NCBI GenBank assembly: GCA_025362235.1
Contig: JANYGZ010000010.1
Coordinates: 1 to 64,000, forward strand
DNA: 64,000 nucleotides
Direction of reading: 5' to 3'
Source: Ferruginibacter sp.
GTDB lineage: Bacteria; Bacteroidota; Bacteroidia; Chitinophagales; Chitinophagaceae
In this document: positions 42,656-52,310 of the stretch, in pieces
Layout: the number at the start of each line of letters is the position of its first letter
How positions within the stretch are numbered: position 1 is the first letter of the stretch
Program-made: the position numbers and the translations under genes
The notes under the pieces: model-generated
Seen by the model: the letters and a program-made list of their open reading frames with translations, nothing else
Told to the model about the DNA's origin: nothing
Databases searched by the model: none

Positions 42656-42661
42656 TTAGTT

Positions 42662-42700
42662 ATGAGTGATAAGTTATGAGTGATAGCTTATAAGTGCCCT
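42662..42700 (+). repeat. Short tandem GTTATGAGTGATA repeat
   Basis: Two copies of (A)GTTATGAGTGATA, followed by a partial GCTTATAAGTG. Low-complexity intergenic element of the type found elsewhere in the window. Confidence 0.5.
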
Positions 42701-42727
42701 CAGCCTTAAACCATTACTTTTATTCTT

Positions 42728-42760
42728 AAAAAAGCAGTACAAAAAGTGCTGCTTTTTTTT
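42728..42760 (+). terminator. Rho-independent terminator after the TonB receptor
   Basis: AAAAAAGCAGTAC pairs with GTGCTGCTTTTTT (13 bp with one G-U) around AAAAA, followed by further T. Lies between the receptor and the YfhO gene. Confidence 0.85.
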
Positions 42761-42806
42761 GCGTAAAATATTTAAGTTAATTTGCTGCCTCATAATCAAA
42801 AAACAC

Positions 42807-45443
42807 ATGAAGAATTTAAATGTAAAGAAGCTTTTACCTCATATTATTGCCATAGCGGTTTTTTTATTGGTAACGGTAATTTTTTGTAAGCCTGCACTGG
42901 AACCGGGGGTTGCAATGCAACAGAGCGATTATACCCAGGCTGATGGGATGAAACGTCAGTCTAATTTATACAGGGAAGCGCACGGGGTTTATCCTTTATG
43001 GGTAACATCCAGTTTTGCTGGCATGCCTGCTTACAACATAATGTATGAAGGTGCCTATTCGCCATTGTATACTGTAGATCATTTTTTTCAATTATGGTTA
43101 CCCAAGCCACTTAACTTTTTCTTTTTAAGTTGTATTTGCTTTTATTTTTTATGTATGTGTCTGTGCATTAAGCCTTATGTGGGCATATTAGGTAGTCTTG
43201 CATTTGCCTTTAGCAGTTTTAGTCCTATATTGGCTGCAGCAGGGCACGATACTGAGTTGCTTGCATTAGCGTATGCCCCTGCGTTAATTGGAGGTGTTAT
43301 TTTAATATTTAATAAAAGGTACATCAGCGGTTTTATTTTCACTGCACTTTTTTCCACCATGCACCTGATGCAAAATCACCAGCAAATCAGTTATTATGTT
43401 TTATTAATAATTGCAATTATGACTATTTTTTTTGCTGTAAGATGGATAAAGGAAAAAGATAACAAATACCTGATAAAAGTATTGCCACTAGCGTTGGGTG
43501 CAGCGTTTATTGGGGTTTTGGTCAATGCTATACTGTTGTTACCGGTTCTTGATTACTCTAAATATAGTAAGCGTGGCGGTCAGTTGGTAATGGATAATAA
43601 GGTAGATGCAAAAACAAATGTTATTAAACAAAATAAAACTACAGGCCTTTCAAGAGAATATGCTTTTCAATGGAGCTATGGTAAAATGGAGTCTTTAAGC
43701 TTACTATTTCCGGGTATAACCGGGTATGGATCGTATTATTCCATGCGTGATGGAGAGTACAATATATTTCCAAAATTGTCAGAAACATCTAACGTAAGCA
43801 GTTACCTGCAGGAAAAATTAAATGTTCCCGAAGACCAGGCTGCAGATATTTCCAACAATCTTTCCGGCAGCGTTTATTGGGGCGATAAACCTTTTACCTC
43901 AGGTTCTAATTACCTAGGCGCTTCTATCTGTTTTTTATTTATTTTAGGAATGTTTCTGGTGGATGGTAAACATAAATGGTGGATTTTAACGGCCAGCACA
44001 TTTGGAATTATACTGGCGATGGGTAAAAACATGCCCGGAATCAATAACCTGCTATTTGAATATCTACCTATGTATAATAAATTTCGTACACCCGAGATGG
44101 CACTTGTTATTCCCCAAATTTTGTTCCCCATTTTAGCAGTGCTTACAACACAAAAAATACTTGATAATGACGATGCCCTTGTTATAAAAAAATTAAGGAT
44201 AAGTGTAATAGCAATGGCAGGGATATTTATTATTGCAGGCTTATTATATTTCAGTCTCGATTACGCAAAAGAAAATAAAGAAAGAACCGCTGCTGTAAAT
44301 ACAGCTTTTGCTACACCTGACAGTACCCTGAATATAAAAATGCAGGAGATCAATCAGAAATATGAAGGGCTGGTTGATAATAGAGTATACGAGAATTTTT
44401 TACAACAAACAAAGGGTGATACAAAGGTTGCAAGAGCCGTAGTAAGTGCCTTGCATAAAGACAGGCAATCGTTTTTTGGAAATGATATACTGCGCTCATT
44501 AATTTTTGTTGCACTTACAATTGGTTTGATAGGGCTATTTGTTTATAAAAAAATAAATGCTGTTATTGTAATGATAGGTTTACCATTGCTTACATTATTT
44601 GATCTTATACCATTTGATATGCACTATATCAATGAAAAAAGTTTTGACAATGCAGAAAAATATCATGCAAGTGAATTTCAGGAAAGCAATGCAGATGCTT
44701 TTATCCTTAAAGATGTTGATCCAAATTACCGTGTGTTTAATTTAAGTGGTGGCGATCCGTTCCAGGATGCAAAAACTTCTTATTATCATAAATCAATTGG
44801 CGGTTACCATCCGGCAAAACTGGGTATTTATGATGACCTTATTACTTATCAATTGAGCGGCCAGCCCAATTTTTCGGTACTGAATATGCTAAACGTAAAA
44901 TATATTATACAACAAAATCAGAAAGGTGATAATACAACAGCTTATCCAAATATGCAGGCATTAGGCAATTGCTGGTTTGTAAAAGGTGTAAAATTTGTAA
45001 ATGGCCCTACAGAAGAAATGAAGTCATTGGATAATTTTAACCCGAGAGATACCGCCATTATAGACAATAGTTATAAAAATATCATTACCGGTTTTACCGC
45101 TGCAGACAGCCTTGCCAATATAAAACAAACGGCTTTTGATAATATGGCTATTAAATATGAAAGCAACAGCAACGCGGCCAACGTAGCAATATTTAGTGAA
45201 ATATTTTATAAAGACTGGAATGCCTACATTGATGGTAAAAAAACACCTATTGCAAAAGCAAATTATGTTTTAAGAGCATTGGTTATACCAGCAGGAAAAC
45301 ATACTATTGAATTTAAATTTGAACCCGTGGTGTACAAATTAAGTTATAACATTTCGATGTTTGCAACATGGCTACTGGTTATTTTACTAATTGCTTATGC
45401 TGTATATGTTTTTAAACAAAAAGGCAAGCAAATTGCGCAATAA
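42807..45443 (+). CDS. YfhO-family integral membrane protein
   Basis: 878 residues from ATG at 42807; a TTG 16 codons upstream lies in the terminator and is rejected. More than ten membrane segments, with the family-typical early Pro-rich loop (QQSDYTQADGMKRQSNLYRE; PLWVTSSFAGMPAYNIMYEG) and C-terminal soluble region (FSEIFYKDWNAYIDGKKTPI) before a last membrane helix. YfhO proteins resemble GT-C glycosyltransferases and are thought to add sugars to surface polymers, as with teichoic acid in Bacillus. Opens the polysaccharide locus; the methyltransferase start codon overlaps its stop (TAATG). Confidence 0.85.
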   Translation: MKNLNVKKLLPHIIAIAVFLLVTVIFCKPALEPGVAMQQSDYTQADGMKRQSNLYREAHGVYPLWVTSSFAGMPAYNIMYEGAYSPLYTVDHFFQLWLPKPLNFFFLSCICFYFLCMCLCIKPYVGILGSLAFAFSSFSPILAAAGHDTELLALAYAPALIGGVILIFNKRYISGFIFTALFSTMHLMQNHQQISYYVLLIIAIMTIFFAVRWIKEKDNKYLIKVLPLALGAAFIGVLVNAILLLPVLDYSKYSKRGGQLVMDNKVDAKTNVIKQNKTTGLSREYAFQWSYGKMESLSLLFPGITGYGSYYSMRDGEYNIFPKLSETSNVSSYLQEKLNVPEDQAADISNNLSGSVYWGDKPFTSGSNYLGASICFLFILGMFLVDGKHKWWILTASTFGIILAMGKNMPGINNLLFEYLPMYNKFRTPEMALVIPQILFPILAVLTTQKILDNDDALVIKKLRISVIAMAGIFIIAGLLYFSLDYAKENKERTAAVNTAFATPDSTLNIKMQEINQKYEGLVDNRVYENFLQQTKGDTKVARAVVSALHKDRQSFFGNDILRSLIFVALTIGLIGLFVYKKINAVIVMIGLPLLTLFDLIPFDMHYINEKSFDNAEKYHASEFQESNADAFILKDVDPNYRVFNLSGGDPFQDAKTSYYHKSIGGYHPAKLGIYDDLITYQLSGQPNFSVLNMLNVKYIIQQNQKGDNTTAYPNMQALGNCWFVKGVKFVNGPTEEMKSLDNFNPRDTAIIDNSYKNIITGFTAADSLANIKQTAFDNMAIKYESNSNAANVAIFSEIFYKDWNAYIDGKKTPIAKANYVLRALVIPAGKHTIEFKFEPVVYKLSYNISMFATWLLVILLIAYAVYVFKQKGKQIAQ

Positions 45444-46489
45444 TGACAGCAATGCAACCGGAAATTATTTTTTTAAAAGGCAAGGATCAATTAGCAGTAC
45501 TGATTAACAAAAAAGCTGTTGACTTATTTTTTGCCCTGCAAAATTTTGATGCCACGTCGCTGGATATTGAAGATAGTTTTAAGGATTATTTCATTGACCA
45601 TCATTTGGGTAAAAGGTTGTTTTTTTCAATTCAAAACAGCACCCATATTATTTATCAGTCTGTAAAAAAATCGGGTAAATTAATTGAACAAATTACAATA
45701 ATGGATTATGGTGCCGGGCTCGGCACACTTTATATGCTGGCTGGCATGCTGCCATTTAAAAGAATAGTTTATAATGATTATTTGCCTGATTGGAAAAACA
45801 CGGCTGAATTAATTTGCAGGGCCATGCAAATTAATATTGATGGGTATGTGACCGGTGATATTGATGAAGTATTAAACTATGCAACAAACAATGCATTTAC
45901 ATATGACATCATCGCTTCAAGAAATGTGATTGAACATATCTACAGCCTTCCGTTTTTTTACGAGGAAGTTTTCAGGCACAATCCAAATGCGGTGATTTTT
46001 TCAACTACTTCTGCAAACTATCATAACCCGGCAATGTATTTAAAACATTATTTACTGCATAAAAAAATTGAAAGGGAACAGTATTTACCTCATCGAAAAA
46101 CAGCAATTCAAAATATATGGCCCGGTATTTCAGCAGAACAATTGAATGAATTGGGTGCATTAACGAGGGGGAAAGCAAAGGAAGATTTTATTGATGCTAT
46201 TGACAATTATAAAAACGCCAGGCCAATTGTTCCCGTGCAATATTTAAGAACCAATACCTGCATCAGCACCACAGGCTACTGGTGCGAACACCTGTTATCA
46301 AAACAAGAATATAAAAGCATCATAACAACTGCTGGTTACAAAATGGATTACACAGCTGGTTACTGGGACGCCAATTATAAATCGGGTATAATGAATTTAC
46401 TCGCAAAATTTTTAAACAAAGTAATAAACCTGTCAGGTAAAAAAGGGTATTTTTTTTCACCCTTTGTAAATGTGATAGCATATAATTAA
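45443..46489 (+). CDS. Class I SAM-dependent methyltransferase-like protein
   Basis: 348 residues. Rossmann-type motif I IMDYGAGLGTLYML (about 90), post-I acidic NDYLPD, and motif IV-like YDIIASRNVIEHI (about 153-165) indicate a methyltransferase of the sugar/lipid type; the C-terminal half is a mixed region with no family I can name. Start overlaps the YfhO stop by one base, so the two are co-translated and probably work in the same surface-glycan pathway. Substrate unknown. Confidence 0.7.
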   Translation: MTAMQPEIIFLKGKDQLAVLINKKAVDLFFALQNFDATSLDIEDSFKDYFIDHHLGKRLFFSIQNSTHIIYQSVKKSGKLIEQITIMDYGAGLGTLYMLAGMLPFKRIVYNDYLPDWKNTAELICRAMQINIDGYVTGDIDEVLNYATNNAFTYDIIASRNVIEHIYSLPFFYEEVFRHNPNAVIFSTTSANYHNPAMYLKHYLLHKKIEREQYLPHRKTAIQNIWPGISAEQLNELGALTRGKAKEDFIDAIDNYKNARPIVPVQYLRTNTCISTTGYWCEHLLSKQEYKSIITTAGYKMDYTAGYWDANYKSGIMNLLAKFLNKVINLSGKKGYFFSPFVNVIAYN

Positions 46490-46509
46490 TTGATAACTAA
46501 TAATTGAAC

Positions 46510-46562
46510 TATTGACTATTGACTATTCACTATTCACCATTCACCATTGAGAACCAAACCGC
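46510..46562 (+). repeat. TATTGACTATTCACTATTCACC-type low-complexity repeat
   Basis: Tandem near-copies of ATTGACTATT and TTCACCATTC just before the glycosyltransferase start; reverse complement of the repeat at 4872-4905. Both are followed by CATTGA and AACCGC at short distance. Confidence 0.5.
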
Positions 46563-47573
46563 ATGGATGTATCAATCATCATAATAAATTATAAATCTGC
46601 CAAATTGGTACTGAATTGCATGCAAAGCATTTATCAGCAAACACAGTTGTGTAGTTTTGAAATAATTATTGTTGATAATAATTCAAAAGACGATTGTGAA
46701 GAGAAAGTTTTGGCTGCTTACCCAAATACACGCTGGCTGCAAACCGGCTACAATGCAGGTTTTGCGAGGGCTAACAATGCAGGTATCCGTATTGCCACAG
46801 GCGATTATGTTTTAATATTAAACGCTGATACCATCGTTACTGATGGAGCTATTGATAAAAGCATTGCCTTATTAAAACAGCAACCAGTTGGTGTTGGCTG
46901 CGGCGTGCAATTACTAAATACAGATGGCAGCAATCAAATTTCAGGTGCTCATTTTATTAAAGGCGGATTAAATACTTTATTACCTCTACCCTACCTTGGT
47001 AAGCTGGTACGTTATTTAGGTTATCGTTTTAAATCTACTGTACCCAGCGTACAAACAATTACTGATAAAATTGAAGTGGACTGGGTTGTTGGTGCCTACA
47101 TTTTAGTAAAGAAAGATGTGCTGCAAAAAAGCGGTTTAATGGATGAGGATTTTTTTATGTATGCAGAAGAAATTGAATGGTGCAGCCGTTTGAGAAAGCA
47201 AGGGAAATTATACCTTTTTGCAGAGCCAAAAGTTATCCATATTGGTGGCGGAACCAGCAGCGATTATTATACTACAACTGAAAATGAAAACAGTAAGAAT
47301 CTTTGGAACAAAAAAGGCAGGCAAATTATTATATCGAATATGCTGCGGATAAGAAAGCAGTTTGGCATAGGCTGGTTTTTAGTTATTGCCGGCACTTATT
47401 TTTTTGAAATACCAATTTTCTTTTTTTGTTTGCTGATCAATAAAATTGTTTCCGGTAGCAAAGCAATGTACACCTGGAAAAACTGGATTGACTATATAAA
47501 AAATATGGGTGTATTATTGCGTTACTTTTTTAGTATACTTTTAAACAAAACCCATTTTTATAAAGTAGCCTGA
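46563..47573 (+). CDS. GT2-family glycosyltransferase, rhamnosyltransferase-like
   Basis: 336 residues. GT-A fold: SIIIINYKSAKLVLNCMQSI, IIVDNNSKDDCEE, YNAGFARANNAGI and the metal-binding DxD in NADT; acceptor motif EIEWCSRLRKQGK. C-terminal hydrophobic segment (FLVIAGTYFFEIPIFFFCLL) may anchor it to the inner membrane. Builds surface polysaccharide repeat units. Followed after 4 bases by another GT2 gene. Confidence 0.85.
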   Translation: MDVSIIIINYKSAKLVLNCMQSIYQQTQLCSFEIIIVDNNSKDDCEEKVLAAYPNTRWLQTGYNAGFARANNAGIRIATGDYVLILNADTIVTDGAIDKSIALLKQQPVGVGCGVQLLNTDGSNQISGAHFIKGGLNTLLPLPYLGKLVRYLGYRFKSTVPSVQTITDKIEVDWVVGAYILVKKDVLQKSGLMDEDFFMYAEEIEWCSRLRKQGKLYLFAEPKVIHIGGGTSSDYYTTTENENSKNLWNKKGRQIIISNMLRIRKQFGIGWFLVIAGTYFFEIPIFFFCLLINKIVSGSKAMYTWKNWIDYIKNMGVLLRYFFSILLNKTHFYKVA

Positions 47574-47577
47574 TACT

Positions 47578-48432
47578 ATGCAATTATCTATCATCATCAT
47601 CAATTACAATACTTTTACACTTACCTGTAATTGTATACAGTCTATTTATGATAAGCTGGTTGATGTGGATTTTGAAATTGTGCTGGTTGACAACGCCTCA
47701 ATCGAATGCGATGCCAATTTATTTACAAAAAAATTTCCGGGCATTCATTTAATTATTAGCCCTGTAAATAGTGGTTTTACCGGCGGCAATAACCTTGGCG
47801 TTGAAAATGCCAAAGGCGATTATTTATTGCTGCTTAACAGCGACACTGAACTAATCAACAATGCCCCAAAAATTTGTCTTGATTATTTACTGCAACACAA
47901 AGAAGTTGGAATGACTACCTGCCAATTATTATATCCTGATGGAAAAATTCAATACAATTGCCGCCGCTTTAGAAACATTAGCTGGGAGCTATTAGAAGTT
48001 TTCCCATTTTATAAATTTTTACCCAAAGCAAAAAGAGAAGCTTTGATGCTGCACCATTATTTTGACCACCAAAGCTTTGCCGATTGTGATTGGGTGTGGG
48101 GTGCTTTCATGTTATTTCCGAAGAGTATTATTCAGCAATTGCCAAAGAAAAAACTCTCCGACGATTTTTTTATGTATTGCGAAGACACGCTTTGGTGTTG
48201 GGATTTTAAACAATTAGGCTACAAAATTCATTTTCTACCACAGGCTAAAGTAATGCATGTACATAAGGGCAGTGTAAGCAAAGACAAATGGCTAAAAATA
48301 CGCACCACCTCTATCCGCAACCATGCCCAATTTATGAAAAAATTTTATCCGGATTTCAGGTGGTATATTTTTGCGGCTATCTATTACACCAAACAATATG
48401 GAGCATTATGGTTGGGCAAAATATTTAAATGA
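47578..48432 (+). CDS. GT2-family glycosyltransferase
   Basis: 284 residues. SIIIINYNTFTLTCNCIQSI, VLVDNASIECD, NSGFTGGNNLGV and NSDTEL give a GT-A catalytic core, and DDFFMYCEDTLWCWDF is the acceptor/His region. Related to the preceding gene (same architecture, shorter C-terminus). End of the plus-strand part of the locus; converges with the minus-strand genes 55 bases later. Confidence 0.85.
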   Translation: MQLSIIIINYNTFTLTCNCIQSIYDKLVDVDFEIVLVDNASIECDANLFTKKFPGIHLIISPVNSGFTGGNNLGVENAKGDYLLLLNSDTELINNAPKICLDYLLQHKEVGMTTCQLLYPDGKIQYNCRRFRNISWELLEVFPFYKFLPKAKREALMLHHYFDHQSFADCDWVWGAFMLFPKSIIQQLPKKKLSDDFFMYCEDTLWCWDFKQLGYKIHFLPQAKVMHVHKGSVSKDKWLKIRTTSIRNHAQFMKKFYPDFRWYIFAAIYYTKQYGALWLGKIFK

Positions 48433-48466
48433 TCACTATTAGAGTTGAATTATTAAAATCTCAGAA

Positions 48467-48484
48467 CACTTCGATTCTGAAGTG
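48467..48484. terminator. Weak hairpin between convergent glycosyltransferase genes
   Basis: CACTTC and GAAGTG with a 6-base loop in a 55-base convergent spacer. Short; may be a bidirectional stop. Confidence 0.35.
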
Positions 48485-48487
48485 CGG

Positions 48488-49492
48488 CTATCTGGCTACT
48501 GGCTTGGGATAAATACTCTTAAAAATTAAAAATAATTTTCTTAATGCTATATTGCTATCAATATTCCCAGCCAGTCTTACAGATAAAAGCTGCCCGGGCT
48601 TATATCTATCTTGTATACCTAATTTGAGTGCTAATTTTTTTGTTTGCCCAATAAAATCCTGCACAGTTAATCCTTCTCTTTTTTTAAGCGGGGTCCTTAA
48701 CAAGCGATGCGAAAATCCTTTGCAATAAAATAAAAGAAATTGAGCGCCAAATTCATCAATTATTTTTTTTACCTGAACATCCTTCTCTTTTAATGCTGAC
48801 AAAAAATCAACAAATACTTCTAAAGCCTTATGCAATTTTTTATCCTGCGATGTGCCTGTAGTACTTTGATGTATTCTGAAGGCAAAACATTTTTCAGGTG
48901 CAATAACTTCGTAACTTTTAAAAGTGAGCTTTAACCATAACTCGAAATCAGCAAATAAAAGATTAGGGTATTTAACCGGAATACCCTGTAATTCATCATA
49001 ATCCTTCGACCGCATTATATATCCAGTACCCATTGAATCTATGGAGTTCCTTAAAAATATTTTAAGGAACTTGTATCCGTCCATTTGTTGATTCATAGGC
49101 TTACAAGCCCGCATTATACTACCTTTTGCATCTATAAAATTAAAGTGTGTGTGATATAACGATGCTTGCGGATTTAAATTAACAAGCTGATCAATTACGG
49201 CTAAAAAATCGGGATAAAAAATATCATCATGACCAATTAAAGTAATAAATTCATTTTTTTCTACATCTTTTATCCGGCCCCAATTTTCTTCTATTGTAAG
49301 TGATTTGTCAGAAGGAATAATTTTTACCCTGTTATCTCCTATTGATTGTAACCACTGAAAAGTGCCGTCAGAACTACAATTGTCCAGGATGATAAAATTG
49401 AAATTGGTATATGTTTGAGCAAGTATACTTGCTACACATTCTTTTACATAATGGCCACCATTACGAACAGGAAGTATGATGCTGTATTTCAT
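48488..49492 (-). CDS. GT2-family glycosyltransferase
   Basis: 334 residues, starting MKYSIILPVRNGGHYVKECV. GT-A motifs FIILDNCSSDGTFQWL and TLIGHDDIFYPDFL (the DD metal motif). C-terminal basic tail with no membrane segment. Last gene of the minus-strand operon. The sugar transferred cannot be inferred. Confidence 0.85.
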   Translation of the reverse strand: MKYSIILPVRNGGHYVKECVASILAQTYTNFNFIILDNCSSDGTFQWLQSIGDNRVKIIPSDKSLTIEENWGRIKDVEKNEFITLIGHDDIFYPDFLAVIDQLVNLNPQASLYHTHFNFIDAKGSIMRACKPMNQQMDGYKFLKIFLRNSIDSMGTGYIMRSKDYDELQGIPVKYPNLLFADFELWLKLTFKSYEVIAPEKCFAFRIHQSTTGTSQDKKLHKALEVFVDFLSALKEKDVQVKKIIDEFGAQFLLFYCKGFSHRLLRTPLKKREGLTVQDFIGQTKKLALKLGIQDRYKPGQLLSVRLAGNIDSNIALRKLFLIFKSIYPKPVAR

Positions 49493-49496
49493 TTTT

Positions 49497-50462
49497 TTAA
49501 TGCAGTATTTTAAATAAGTATAGAGGTCTCTTAAGATTGAAAATTATTAATTTTAGAAAATATTTTATTCTTGTATGCTGCATAAAAGGCAATTGCAATA
49601 CCTTGGCTGATTCTAAATTAATCTGCGTTATAATCTCCCTATTTTTATTTTGATATGTAAAATATTTTCGTAAACTAAATGTTGCTGTAATAAACCATCT
49701 ATCAAGATGTTTTACTAAGGCATTATCACCGTTCTTAATGTAACACTCTTTTTTTAAAGAACTATTTATCAAATTAAAAAATTGTGTACAAGCATTGTAG
49801 TATAAATTAATATTACCCTTTGAAAAATTATTATCATGCGCAATAAGCTGGCTAAACATTTTATTAATCATTACACCTCCATTTATATTGCCACACAGGG
49901 CCATCATCGCATGGTCTGCTAAATGTGGACTTCCATAATCGGGTAATCCACCAATACCTGTTAACACATCTTTTTTAAATACACAACTAGACCACAATAA
50001 GTTACTTGTTAATTTTGGGTGTAAAATCTGGAAAGGGAAATTTTGGCCATCAAAAACTTCTACAGCATATTGTTTTTTATTAACCCTGCTGCATCCAATA
50101 TAAATACCATATCCAGGATGTTTTTCTATTAGATGACGAAAATTTTCTAACATTTCTGGTATTACCGGATCGTCGTCAGTAATCATTACGATAAATTCAC
50201 CCGTTGACATTTCAATACTTCTATTGAAGCTTTTGATCATGCCAAGATTTGTGCCATTTGGGAAATATCTTAATCTTGGATCGCCGTTGGTTTTAACTAC
50301 ATTTTCCGCCGAAGAGCCGGGATCATTATCACATATTACAATTTCAAAATTTTGAAAACTCTGTTTTAGTATTGTTTCTAATTGTTGCTTTAAAAATACT
50401 GGACGGTTGTAGGTTGACATACAAAAACTTACCCAGGGTTTTTCAAATTTTTCGTAGTCCAT
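49497..50462 (-). CDS. GT2-family glycosyltransferase
   Basis: 321 residues. WVSFCMSTYNRPVFLKQQLE, IVICDNDPGSS, NLGMIKSFNRSI and MITDDDPVIPEML give the family 2 core. The C-terminal part is basic and aromatic (YFLKLIIFNLKRPLYLF), possibly membrane-associated. 4 bases before the next glycosyltransferase gene and 7 bases after the hydroxylase-like gene. Confidence 0.85.
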   Translation of the reverse strand: MDYEKFEKPWVSFCMSTYNRPVFLKQQLETILKQSFQNFEIVICDNDPGSSAENVVKTNGDPRLRYFPNGTNLGMIKSFNRSIEMSTGEFIVMITDDDPVIPEMLENFRHLIEKHPGYGIYIGCSRVNKKQYAVEVFDGQNFPFQILHPKLTSNLLWSSCVFKKDVLTGIGGLPDYGSPHLADHAMMALCGNINGGVMINKMFSQLIAHDNNFSKGNINLYYNACTQFFNLINSSLKKECYIKNGDNALVKHLDRWFITATFSLRKYFTYQNKNREIITQINLESAKVLQLPFMQHTRIKYFLKLIIFNLKRPLYLFKILH

Positions 50463-50469
50463 AACCTGT

Positions 50470-51207
50470 CTATTTTATTCTTTTAAGATACCCATCGGGA
50501 GCCACACTAATTAAAAGCTTATTGTTAATAGATTGATCAATTTCAAATTGTGGATTTTCCCCAACAAAGGTATTGAGTGCGGTCCATGGGTTATCTCCTA
50601 TTCCCCAAGGTCTTACATCGCCAGATAAATTATCCTCTGGTAATTTCTCAACTATTGTATCATAAACAACCAGGTACGAGTTTAAGGAAACGAAAGGTGA
50701 ATACATTTTTAATTCAGCCAATACATGATCGTGTGTATGATTAGAATCAAGTGTTACCAGGATAGTTTTTTTATCCTTGGTATGTTTTGCAACCTCGGCA
50801 ACTATAGCCGGATCAATTGATGACCCCTGGATCATTTTAATGCGTTTAAACATTGGATGGTTTTCAATTTCTTTACGGTTGTGCTCACGTATATCAATAT
50901 CAACACCTACTATTTCGCCTTTACCAATTAACTCTAATAAAGAGGCATAAAAAATGAGTGAGCCTCCATGTGCGATTCCTGTTTCAATAATCAGGTCTGG
51001 CTTTATATCCCATATAATTTCCTGCATAGCAATCATATCCTGCGGATATTGAATGATAGGCCGCCCCATCCATGTAAAATTATAAGAGTAACGGGATTTA
51101 ATAGAAGCTTCCATAAAGGAAGCTGCAGCACTCTTTACCTGTTCATCACTCCCCTGTAATAAAATACTATCTTCTTTTTCTTTCTTAAATTTTTCTATTT
51201 CATTCAT
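50470..51207 (-). CDS. CmcI/cephalosporin-hydroxylase-family methyltransferase
   Basis: 245 residues. WDIKPDLIIETGIAHGGSLI is the AdoMet-binding first strand and loop, GEIVGVDIDIREHNR the acidic second strand, and TILVTLDSNHTHDHVLAEL the metal/His region of the CmcI family (PF04989). In polysaccharide loci such proteins are presumed O-methyltransferases of sugars. 2 bases from the C-methyltransferase-like gene, so part of the operon. Confidence 0.8.
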   Translation of the reverse strand: MNEIEKFKKEKEDSILLQGSDEQVKSAAASFMEASIKSRYSYNFTWMGRPIIQYPQDMIAMQEIIWDIKPDLIIETGIAHGGSLIFYASLLELIGKGEIVGVDIDIREHNRKEIENHPMFKRIKMIQGSSIDPAIVAEVAKHTKDKKTILVTLDSNHTHDHVLAELKMYSPFVSLNSYLVVYDTIVEKLPEDNLSGDVRPWGIGDNPWTALNTFVGENPQFEIDQSINNKLLISVAPDGYLKRIK

Positions 51208-51209
51208 AA

Positions 51210-52310
51210 TTATAAACTTACTGTATTTGCAGAAATATTGTACTGTGTTATTTGTTGTTTTATTTCTTTTGTATAATTTTCATTCATTATTAAAATATTT
51301 TGAACCGGTTGCTCTAATAAAATACCAGGCGCATAAATTGGATGGCCTGTACCTGCTATATATTTATTCTGTTTTGCAGGGTTAATATCAATAACATATT
51401 GTATTGCTTTTCTTTCTGTATCAAGCAGGTTTGAAAAAGTAGATCCCTTGGCGCCGGCGCCCCAAACAGCAAATGACCCAGCGTTATTCAACATCTTTTT
51501 ATAATCATCTAATTTTTTATAAAATGCAGATGTATCATGCTTTGCAAACTTTACATTTGTGGGTATTGTATTTCTTATTTTACTTAAATCGGCCCACAAA
51601 TAGATATATTGCCCTCCAAAAAAATTACCAGTTGTTGCATCGTCAAACATGCTTCCCAGGCTTTGTTCCGTAAAATAGTTACAGTGTTCATAAAAAATAT
51701 CCCAAAAAGCATTCTTATTAACTATCCAGTCAAATGTTGGCACTTCCACAAATAAAAATCCTTTATACTCGTTTGCTTTTGCAATGGTATGTAAAAAAGA
51801 AAAAGGCCTGGTTATATGTTCCAGTGTATGACGCATTATTATAACATCGGCCGCAGTTCCTTTTTGTGTTTCATCAAAATATTCTTTTTTTATTCTTTCG
51901 TTATTCCCTTCATAAGTTGGGTCAAACCCCCAGCAATCTATTCCTTCATTTTGCATCATATCAAAAAAAATACCTTTCCCACAACCTACTTCTACAACCT
52001 TTTTATTTTCGATACCAAATGATTTTAGTAATTGAAATACATGAGAAAGATGATTTTTAAAAACCACTGAGTTACTTTGTTCATTCTGGTAATGAACATC
52101 GTAATTCATTTTGTGGGGCGTAAAAGCTTTATTGAAAACGAAACCTGATATCAGTGATTGAACCAATTCAACTTCTCCCTTCTCTGCATTTAAAGCCATT
52201 TCAGCAGATGGGTATACTTTATTTTGAAATATCGGAACATTGGTCTGCCTGAAAACTGTCGCCAAATTATCATCACTATTTTCTGAAAAATTATCTTTAA
52301 ATATCATCAT
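51210..52310 (-). CDS. C-methyltransferase-like protein lacking the zinc-binding Cys
   Basis: About 366 residues from ATG at 52310, whose ATGA overlaps the stop of the preceding gene; a further upstream in-frame start lies within that gene and is less likely. Motif I VVEVGCGKGIFFDMM, acidic GFDPTYEG, motif IV ADVIIMRHTLEHI, then a C-terminal nucleotide-sugar-methyltransferase domain (FAVWGAGAKGSTFSNLLDTE; NKYIAGTGHPIYAPG). Compared with the protein at 53173, the N-terminal Cys cluster is absent. Either a second C-methyltransferase or a divergent sugar-modifying protein. Confidence 0.75.
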   Translation of the reverse strand: MMIFKDNFSENSDDNLATVFRQTNVPIFQNKVYPSAEMALNAEKGEVELVQSLISGFVFNKAFTPHKMNYDVHYQNEQSNSVVFKNHLSHVFQLLKSFGIENKKVVEVGCGKGIFFDMMQNEGIDCWGFDPTYEGNNERIKKEYFDETQKGTAADVIIMRHTLEHITRPFSFLHTIAKANEYKGFLFVEVPTFDWIVNKNAFWDIFYEHCNYFTEQSLGSMFDDATTGNFFGGQYIYLWADLSKIRNTIPTNVKFAKHDTSAFYKKLDDYKKMLNNAGSFAVWGAGAKGSTFSNLLDTERKAIQYVIDINPAKQNKYIAGTGHPIYAPGILLEQPVQNILIMNENYTKEIKQQITQYNISANTVSL

